Positions 6,274 to 11,255 of a stretch of 11,255 nt of DNA are shown here, piece after piece. The DNA lies in the NCBI GenBank assembly GCA_041672385.1, contig JBAYZQ010000067.1, positions 1 through 11,255 of the forward strand, given 5' to 3'. The notes below the pieces were generated by a model that made no database searches, was not told the DNA's origin, and saw only the letters and a program-made list of their open reading frames with translations. Position 1 is the stretch's first letter, and each line of letters starts with the position of its first letter. The translations under genes and the position numbers were made by a program. This stretch comes from JBAYZQ01 sp041672385. GTDB lineage: Bacteria; Spirochaetota; Spirochaetia; Sphaerochaetales; Sphaerochaetaceae.

Positions 6274-8013
6274 ATGAGTACATTTAAAATTAGAAAAGTA
6301 TCAGACTCTTTCCATCCCTCAAACAAAAATGCAATAGAGCAGGTTTTTGAAATCTTGAGAAGTCATTTTCCTTCAGTAAAAGAAGATAAAATAAATGAAA
6401 TTCTTGAACAAATGAAAGACCCCTTAAAATATAAGTTCTCCTCTACTTTGTTCGTAGCCGAGGATGGTCAAGCAAATGTTCAAGGGTTTGCAATTCTTTT
6501 TTATATGCCTGATACAAATTTCTGCTTTCTCGATTATCTAGCTGTAAAACCCAAAAAAACTTCCTCAGGAATTGGAGGTGCTATTTATGAAAGGATTAGA
6601 GAGGAAGCTCAATTACTTAATACAGTTGGTATCTTCATGGAATGTCTTCCCGATGATCCATCTCTTTGTAAAGATAAAAGTGAAATTAAACAAAACCAGT
6701 CAAGACTTGCATTCTACGAACGTTATGGTGCTAGGCCCATTATTGGCACAAAATATGAAACCCTTGTAAATCCTGAAGATGATTGTCCTCCATATCTTGT
6801 ATTTGATAATTTGGGAAATGATTATGCTTTATCATCTGCAGTTGCAAAGAAAATTGTAAAAGCTATTTTACAGAGGAAATATCCTGTTTATTGTCCTGAA
6901 GAATATGTAAAAATGGTCGTCTCTTCAATAAAAAGTGATCCAGTGCAATTACGTGATTATAAATATGTCATCAAAAACCGTTCAATTGAAAAACACAAAG
7001 CTATTAAGAATCTAATTCCTTTGATAATAAATGATAAGCATGAAATTCATCATGTTAAAGAAAGAGGGTACATTGAAGCTCCAGTAAGGATATCAAGCAT
7101 TTTAAGAGAAATAACCAAGTTAGAAGCCTTTAAACAAAGACCATCAAGAAGTTTCCCAGATAAATATATTTTAGAAGTTCACAATCCAAAATATTACAAT
7201 TATTTTAAAAAAATTTGTAGCGCTTTTCCAGAGGGAAAATCTATATATCCCTATGTGTTCCCTGTTAGAAATGCCACACGTCCTCCTCATGATTTGTCTG
7301 TACTCGCTGGATATTATTGTATTGATACCTTCACACCTTTAAATAAGAATGCATTTATCGCCGCACGTTCTGGAGTAAATTGTGCCTTAACAGGTGCTGA
7401 ATTGTTACTTGAAGGATACCATACTGCATATGCCTTGGTTAGACCACCTGGACATCATGCAGAACGTGATGTATTTGGAGGCTTTTGTTATTTTAACAAT
7501 GCTTCCATAGCAGCACAGTTTCTTTCAAGTTACGGTAAAATTGCCATCCTTGATATAGATTATCATCATGGCAACGGACACCAACAAATTTTTTATTCAA
7601 GAAAGGATGTTTTAACTGTTTCTATTCATGGTAATCCATCTTTTGCATATCCTTATTTCACAGGTTTTGCTGAAGAAATAGGTGAAGGTGAAGGTGAAGG
7701 TTTTAATCAGAACTATCCGCTGAAAGAAAATATTACAGGCGAAGAATATTTAAAAACTCTTATTAAAGCTCTTAAAAGAATTAAAGACTTTAAACCGGAA
7801 TATCTTGTAATTAGTCTTGGTCTTGATATTGCAAAAGGAGACCCGACAGGTACATGGTCCCTATCTGCAAATGATTTTAAGAACAATGGACAGGAAATTG
7901 GAAAACTATCCTGCCCTATTTTATTTGTTCAAGAAGGCGGTTATAGAAACAGGACTCTAGGAATTAACGCTCGTAATTTCTTTGAAGGATTTTTATCAAC
8001 AAGAATAAAATAA
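6274..8013 (+). CDS. GNAT acetyltransferase fused to acetylpolyamine amidohydrolase/HDAC-family deacetylase
   Basis: A 579-residue two-domain cytoplasmic protein. Residues 1 to about 190 form a GNAT N-acetyltransferase, with core strand LDYLAV (86-91) and the acetyl-CoA loop SGIGGA (98-103). After a linker, residues from about 260 to 575 form a zinc-dependent HDAC-superfamily domain closest to acetylpolyamine amidohydrolases: RPPGHHAE with His394/His395, LDIDYHHGNG with zinc ligands Asp429 and His431, third ligand Asp518 in SLGLD, and the catalytic tyrosine Tyr557 in QEGGY. All catalytic residues are present. GNAT adds acetyl groups to amines and this deacetylase class removes them, so the fusion may cycle acetylation on polyamines or lysines; the substrate is not known. 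The frame is open back to about 6130, overlapping msrB, but ATG 6274 matches where I recall such fusions beginning. No Shine-Dalgarno precedes it or ATG 6241, so the start is moderate confidence. A GGTGAA repeat (7681-7700) encodes the conserved GEGEG loop. Confidence 0.88.
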   Translation: MSTFKIRKVSDSFHPSNKNAIEQVFEILRSHFPSVKEDKINEILEQMKDPLKYKFSSTLFVAEDGQANVQGFAILFYMPDTNFCFLDYLAVKPKKTSSGIGGAIYERIREEAQLLNTVGIFMECLPDDPSLCKDKSEIKQNQSRLAFYERYGARPIIGTKYETLVNPEDDCPPYLVFDNLGNDYALSSAVAKKIVKAILQRKYPVYCPEEYVKMVVSSIKSDPVQLRDYKYVIKNRSIEKHKAIKNLIPLIINDKHEIHHVKERGYIEAPVRISSILREITKLEAFKQRPSRSFPDKYILEVHNPKYYNYFKKICSAFPEGKSIYPYVFPVRNATRPPHDLSVLAGYYCIDTFTPLNKNAFIAARSGVNCALTGAELLLEGYHTAYALVRPPGHHAERDVFGGFCYFNNASIAAQFLSSYGKIAILDIDYHHGNGHQQIFYSRKDVLTVSIHGNPSFAYPYFTGFAEEIGEGEGEGFNQNYPLKENITGEEYLKTLIKALKRIKDFKPEYLVISLGLDIAKGDPTGTWSLSANDFKNNGQEIGKLSCPILFVQEGGYRNRTLGINARNFFEGFLSTRIK

Positions 8014-8059
8014 ATGTTAATAAGTCCAACTGAATTGTTTCCTCCGTTTAATACTTACC

Positions 8060-8947
8060 TTAAATTATTGAAGCTTTATAGATTTCACTAATGGCTGCTG
8101 CTAAAACAGTATCAAATTCTTCTTGGGTTTGTTTTGCTGATAAATCAGAAAGCAATGCTCTTGAAAAACTAGCTATAAGTTTTGAATTCTTTGCTAGTAA
8201 CTTATCTGCTTCATCCCGACTATAACCACCAGATAAGGCAACGATTCTTACAATTCTAGAATCTTTCATCATCGAAGAATAAGAGTTAGCTATTGTTGGT
8301 ATTGAAATTTTAAACATAATCTTGGCTGATTCGTCTAAAGTTTTTAATTGTTTTTCAATTTCACTAATTAGCATTACTTCAGCTTCTTTTTTAGTGGTAC
8401 TGTTAATATCAACTTCTGGTTCAAGAATAGGAACAAATCCTGCAGCGACAATTTTTTTTCCAATTTCAAATTGTTGTTCAACTATCTTTTTAACTCCAAT
8501 AGCATTAGCTTCATGAATAACAGAACGCATTTTTGTTCCAAACATATTCCTTTCTTTAGCTCTTTTTAATAGCTTATCTAAGTCAGGAATTGGTTTCATC
8601 AATTGAACGCCATCTTCATTTTCTGCTAGGCCATTATCAATCTTTAGAATTGGTACGATACCTTTTATATTCCAAAGGTAATCACCGGTATACAGGCCAT
8701 CAATTTGTCTATCCATTGTATTTTTAAACAAAATTGCAGCTAAAATATGCTTGGAAGTAAAAGATTTACTTTTAATAATACGACTACGCATTTCTTGAAC
8801 TAAATCAAACATTTCTTTGTCATTACTATATTGACTTTCATCAATACCATAAGCTTTTAGCGCTTTAGGAGTACTTCCTCCACTTTGGTCTAATGCTGCG
8901 ATAAAACCTTCATCATTTTTCATTCTTGTTAATTGTTTTTGATTCAT
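8060..8947 (-). CDS. fda: class I fructose-bisphosphate aldolase
   Basis: This enzyme cleaves fructose 1,6-bisphosphate into dihydroxyacetone phosphate and glyceraldehyde 3-phosphate (glycolysis, reversible) by a Schiff-base lysine, without metal. The 295-residue protein matches the staphylococcal class I aldolase (296 residues) closely: FIAALDQSGGSTPKAL (15-30), QLMKPI (115-120), FGTKMRS (136-142), ILEPEVDIN (174-182), Lys213 in IMFKISIP as the expected Schiff-base lysine, and ALSGGYSRDEA (237-247). The frame extends 26 codons further upstream, but the ATG at 8947 is chosen: AAAGGA at 8955-8960 is 7 bases away, while the ATG two codons earlier is only one base from it. It follows the kinase gene by 114 bases on the same strand and converges on the deacetylase gene with 46 bases between stops, where I see no terminator hairpin. 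Confidence 0.95.
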   Translation of the reverse strand: MNQKQLTRMKNDEGFIAALDQSGGSTPKALKAYGIDESQYSNDKEMFDLVQEMRSRIIKSKSFTSKHILAAILFKNTMDRQIDGLYTGDYLWNIKGIVPILKIDNGLAENEDGVQLMKPIPDLDKLLKRAKERNMFGTKMRSVIHEANAIGVKKIVEQQFEIGKKIVAAGFVPILEPEVDINSTTKKEAEVMLISEIEKQLKTLDESAKIMFKISIPTIANSYSSMMKDSRIVRIVALSGGYSRDEADKLLAKNSKLIASFSRALLSDLSAKQTQEEFDTVLAAAISEIYKASII

Positions 8948-8954
8948 ATTCATA

Positions 8955-8960
8955 TCCTTT
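8955..8960 (-). promoter_or_regulatory. ribosome binding site deciding the aldolase start
   Basis: Read on the - strand, AAAGGA stands 7 bases before the ATG at 8947 and only 1 base before the alternative ATG at 8953. It therefore selects the shorter form beginning MNQKQL, which is where related aldolases begin. Confidence 0.7.
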
Positions 8961-8981
8961 AAAGAAATAATATTTTCTTTA
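8960..8981 (-). repeat. 8-bp inverted repeat in the aldolase leader
   Basis: TAAAGAAA (8960-8967) and TTTCTTTA (8974-8981) are perfect reverse complements around a 6-base centre. The repeat abuts and slightly overlaps the aldolase ribosome binding site. The stem has one G-C pair per arm, so as RNA it would be weak; it could be an operator or chance symmetry in AT-rich DNA. Confidence 0.35.
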
Positions 8982-9061
8982 CTTATATAAAGTAATACAT
9001 TTATAGAATTAGTCAATGCTAACAAGATAACAATTTTATTAAACCATCAAAATAACTTTTT

Positions 9062-10645
9062 TTATTTCTTTTCATCAATTATTGGTAACCAAAACCAAGC
9101 ATTAACACCTTTAAAAGGTGTATCGTTTATATTTTCAATACCGCATTTACCATCATGTTTCTCAACTAAATTTCTAACAATAGAAAGGCCAAGGCCCGTG
9201 CCAGAATTAGTTTTATCTCTTGATTCAAAGGCACTATAAAATGGTTCAAACAAATTACCAATATGTTCTGGATTTATATTATCACCTTCATTTACTATTT
9301 GAACTTTAACGCCTTGATTTTCTAGAAATGCTTTAATAAAAATTTTATTGTTTTGTTTAGTATGTCTAACAGCATTGTTTAAAAGATTTTCAATAATCTG
9401 ACTTATTCTAATTTCATCTGCAAAAATTTTTATGCATGTTGGAAATTCTTTAATAAGAGTTATTTGTTTTTTTAATATAAAATTACTATTCTTTTCAAGA
9501 ATATTTTCTAAAAGTTTAACTAAGTCAAAAGTTTTAAAGTTTAGTATAAATTCAGGAGATTCTGACTTAATTAAAAACAGAATATCAGAAACAAAATGAT
9601 TTAATCTATCAGTTTCATCTAAAATAATATCTGAGAATTCAACAACTTCTTCTGGAGTTTTAGCAAGGCCTAATTTAAGAGATTCCGAATACCCTCTTAT
9701 CAAACCAATAGGAGTTTTAAATTCATGAGATACTCCAGCAAAAAACCGTTTTTGCAAACTCATTTCTACTTTAAGTTTTTTATTTGTTTCTTCAAGTTTA
9801 TTTATGGATGAATCTAGTTGGGATGATATTTTATTAATACTAGTTCCTAACGTCTCTATTTCATCTTGAGAGCGACCCTTGTATTTATGAGAAAAATCTA
9901 AATCAGCAATATATCCTGCTATTTTAGTAATTTCTTTGATTGGTTTCACTATTGAATTTGCAGAAATCCTTGATATTACAATTGAAATTAAAATTGAGAG
10001 AAATCCTATTATTAATAAGAATTGATTTGTAATTGAGGTTTGTTCATCTAATTGTTCAATAGGTCTTACAATTACTAAATAATAACTAGAATCTAGTTTT
10101 GAAACAAATACTAAATCAAACTTATCTTTTCCACTTCTTTGTCTATGGACTTTGCCAAATAAAGACTCACCTTTTTCAATTGATTCAATATTAGCTTTTA
10201 TAAATTTGTACTGTTCAATAGGTAATTCAACCGTTGGTGGTTCCATTCCTTTTTGATTTGGACCTGGCAGATTCATTGGTAAAAAATTAGGTAGAGAAGA
10301 TAAAACAATATCAAAGGAAGATGAATTTGATTTATCAACTACATAAAAAAGAGAACCTGTTGTTTTATTTTTCTCTCTTAAGAGATCTAAGATTTCTTCA
10401 TTGGGAGTTTCAAAAACGCTTTGAATTTCTTTATATTCTTGACTAAAAAGAGTTTTATTCTTTCTAATATAATACTCCCCTAAAAATAATGAATTTGCAA
10501 TTAAAATCAACATAACAATGGAGATAATAATTGCAATAATAGATAGACTCAATTTAGTTGCTATTGATTTCGGGTGTTTCCTTTTTTGGGATTTAGCTTT
10601 GATAATAATACCCCCTACCACGTGATGTTTTAATACTTTCACCAA
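9062..10645 (-). CDS. membrane sensor histidine kinase of a two-component system
   Basis: A protein of up to 527 residues that senses an unknown signal and phosphorylates the response regulator encoded just upstream. Order, numbered from 10645: basic stretch, membrane segment 1 (about 33-55), extracytoplasmic sensor domain (about 56-206) with no recognised fold and a proline-rich patch (122-142), membrane segment 2 (207-226), HAMP (227-280), HisKA with phospho-accepting His307 in SHEFKTP, then HATPase: N box ENLLNNAVRH (419-428), F box LFEPFY (465-470) and G2 box GTGLGLSIV (482-490). The G1 region reads VNEGDNI rather than the usual DxGxGI, a form I recall in VanS-like Firmicutes kinases. The start is uncertain: no ATG exists. 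TTG 10645 or GTG 10642 follow a weak AGGT at about 10652-10649. Either overlaps the regulator gene by about 50 bases, implying one operon with coupled translation. Confidence 0.93.
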   Translation of the reverse strand: MVKVLKHHVVGGIIIKAKSQKRKHPKSIATKLSLSIIAIIISIVMLILIANSLFLGEYYIRKNKTLFSQEYKEIQSVFETPNEEILDLLREKNKTTGSLFYVVDKSNSSSFDIVLSSLPNFLPMNLPGPNQKGMEPPTVELPIEQYKFIKANIESIEKGESLFGKVHRQRSGKDKFDLVFVSKLDSSYYLVIVRPIEQLDEQTSITNQFLLIIGFLSILISIVISRISANSIVKPIKEITKIAGYIADLDFSHKYKGRSQDEIETLGTSINKISSQLDSSINKLEETNKKLKVEMSLQKRFFAGVSHEFKTPIGLIRGYSESLKLGLAKTPEEVVEFSDIILDETDRLNHFVSDILFLIKSESPEFILNFKTFDLVKLLENILEKNSNFILKKQITLIKEFPTCIKIFADEIRISQIIENLLNNAVRHTKQNNKIFIKAFLENQGVKVQIVNEGDNINPEHIGNLFEPFYSAFESRDKTNSGTGLGLSIVRNLVEKHDGKCGIENINDTPFKGVNAWFWLPIIDEKK

Positions 10646-11255
10646 GTTTACCTAGTCTTGATCTTAAACTTTTAACATGGGTATCAACTGTTCTTGGATC
10701 TCCAAAATAATCAAAACCCCAAACATTATTTAAGATTTGATTTCTAGATAATACACAATCTCGGTTGTTTAAAAAAAATTCTAGTAATAATATTTCTTTA
10801 GGTGTTAAAGAGATTTCTTTGCCTTCAATAACAACCACCCCTTTATCATCTATAAATTCAAAACCTTTCTCTTGGTAATTCTTAGTTTTTTTATTTTCAC
10901 ATCTTCTAATTACACTATTAATCCTTGCAATTAAAGTATCTCTAGAAAAGGGCTTTGATACATAATCATCTGCGCCTAAGTTTAAACCTTCAACTTCATT
11001 AACGCTGTCTGCTAGGGCGGTGAGCATAATTATGGGTATATCTGACATTTTTCTAAGTTCTATGCAGACTTCTTTACCATTCATCTTTGGCATCAAGATA
11101 TCAAGTAGTACTAAATCAACATCAGTGTTACTAGCAATGTACTCAATAGCTTTTTCACCATTTTCGACTGTGATTACTTCAAATTTTGCAGATTCTAGAA
11201 AGACTTTTACAAGTTTTCTATAACGTTCTTGATCTTCTGCATATAAAATCTTTGG
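10593..11255 (-). CDS. OmpR/PhoB-family response regulator, first residues missing
   Basis: Partial: 220 residues are visible and the frame is open to the right edge, where PKILYAEDQ begins a receiver domain, so probably only a few residues are lost. Receiver features numbered from the edge: acidic pair Glu7-Asp8, phospho-accepting Asp52 in LLDILMPKMNG, the Thr of MLTALAD, and the conserved Lys of VSKPF. A linker leads to a winged-helix DNA-binding domain: SLTPKEILLLEFFL, VLSRNQILNNVWG, then DPRTVDTHVKSLRSRLG as the recognition region and TSRGRGYYY as the wing. All phosphorylation residues are present, so it should be a phosphorylation-controlled transcription factor. It overlaps the cognate kinase gene downstream. 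Its target genes cannot be deduced here. An internal start near 11096 would cut off half the receiver and is not real. Confidence 0.94.
   Translation of the reverse strand, partial: PKILYAEDQERYRKLVKVFLESAKFEVITVENGEKAIEYIASNTDVDLVLLDILMPKMNGKEVCIELRKMSDIPIIMLTALADSVNEVEGLNLGADDYVSKPFSRDTLIARINSVIRRCENKKTKNYQEKGFEFIDDKGVVVIEGKEISLTPKEILLLEFFLNNRDCVLSRNQILNNVWGFDYFGDPRTVDTHVKSLRSRLGKLGESIKTSRGRGYYYQS

Noticed and set aside
7681..7700. GGTGAA tandem repeat inside the deacetylase gene as a phase-variable tract
   Set aside because: Three units of six bases stay in frame and encode a Gly-Glu loop of the same length as in related deacetylases, so it is ordinary protein-driven repetition.
8014..8059. 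Bidirectional terminator between the deacetylase and aldolase genes
   Set aside because: No stem longer than three or four base pairs followed by a T run on either strand.
8986..9016. Aldolase promoter with TTGACT and TTTATA
   Set aside because: The spacer is 19 bases and the -10 is poor; possible but too weak to annotate.

Overview
The window is a compact, AT-rich stretch (roughly 30% GC by eye) of a bacterial chromosome using the standard code. AAGGA-type ribosome binding sites, a TTG start on carA, the sensor-kinase/response-regulator style and a staphylococcal-type class I aldolase all point to a low-GC Gram-positive lineage (Bacillota or a close relative). I cannot name a genus. I see no tRNA, rRNA, insertion sequence, CRISPR array or phage gene, and no gene-free stretch reaches 300 bases.

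Left part: the window opens inside the C-terminal half of an AEC-family (auxin efflux carrier type) permease on the + strand. A small exported single-domain rhodanese follows on the - strand. A 265-base divergent intergenic region then separates the rhodanese from carA. It holds two candidate carA promoters and five copies of a TTGCAACA-like box, two of which form a perfect 9-bp inverted repeat over the proximal promoter.

Centre: carA and carB overlap by one base (TAATG) and encode both subunits of carbamoyl phosphate synthetase, which supplies arginine and pyrimidine synthesis. carB runs head-on into msrB, a membrane-anchored methionine-R-sulfoxide reductase, and the two stop codons overlap. 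Divergent from msrB is a two-domain protein: an N-terminal GNAT acetyltransferase fused to a C-terminal zinc deacetylase of the acetylpolyamine amidohydrolase/HDAC family. This is the most unusual gene here, because it joins an acetyl-adding domain to an acetyl-removing domain.

Right part, all on the - strand and reading leftward from the right edge: an OmpR-type response regulator missing only its first few residues, an overlapping membrane sensor histidine kinase, then after 114 bases a class I fructose-bisphosphate aldolase. The kinase senses something outside the cell through a roughly 150-residue extracytoplasmic domain that I do not recognise. Nothing in the sequence tells what it responds to or whether it controls the aldolase gene.

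Most of the window is ordinary housekeeping. The points most worth a second look are the acetyltransferase-deacetylase fusion, its apparently near-leaderless promoter, and the TTGCAACA box cluster in front of carAB, whose regulator I could not identify.
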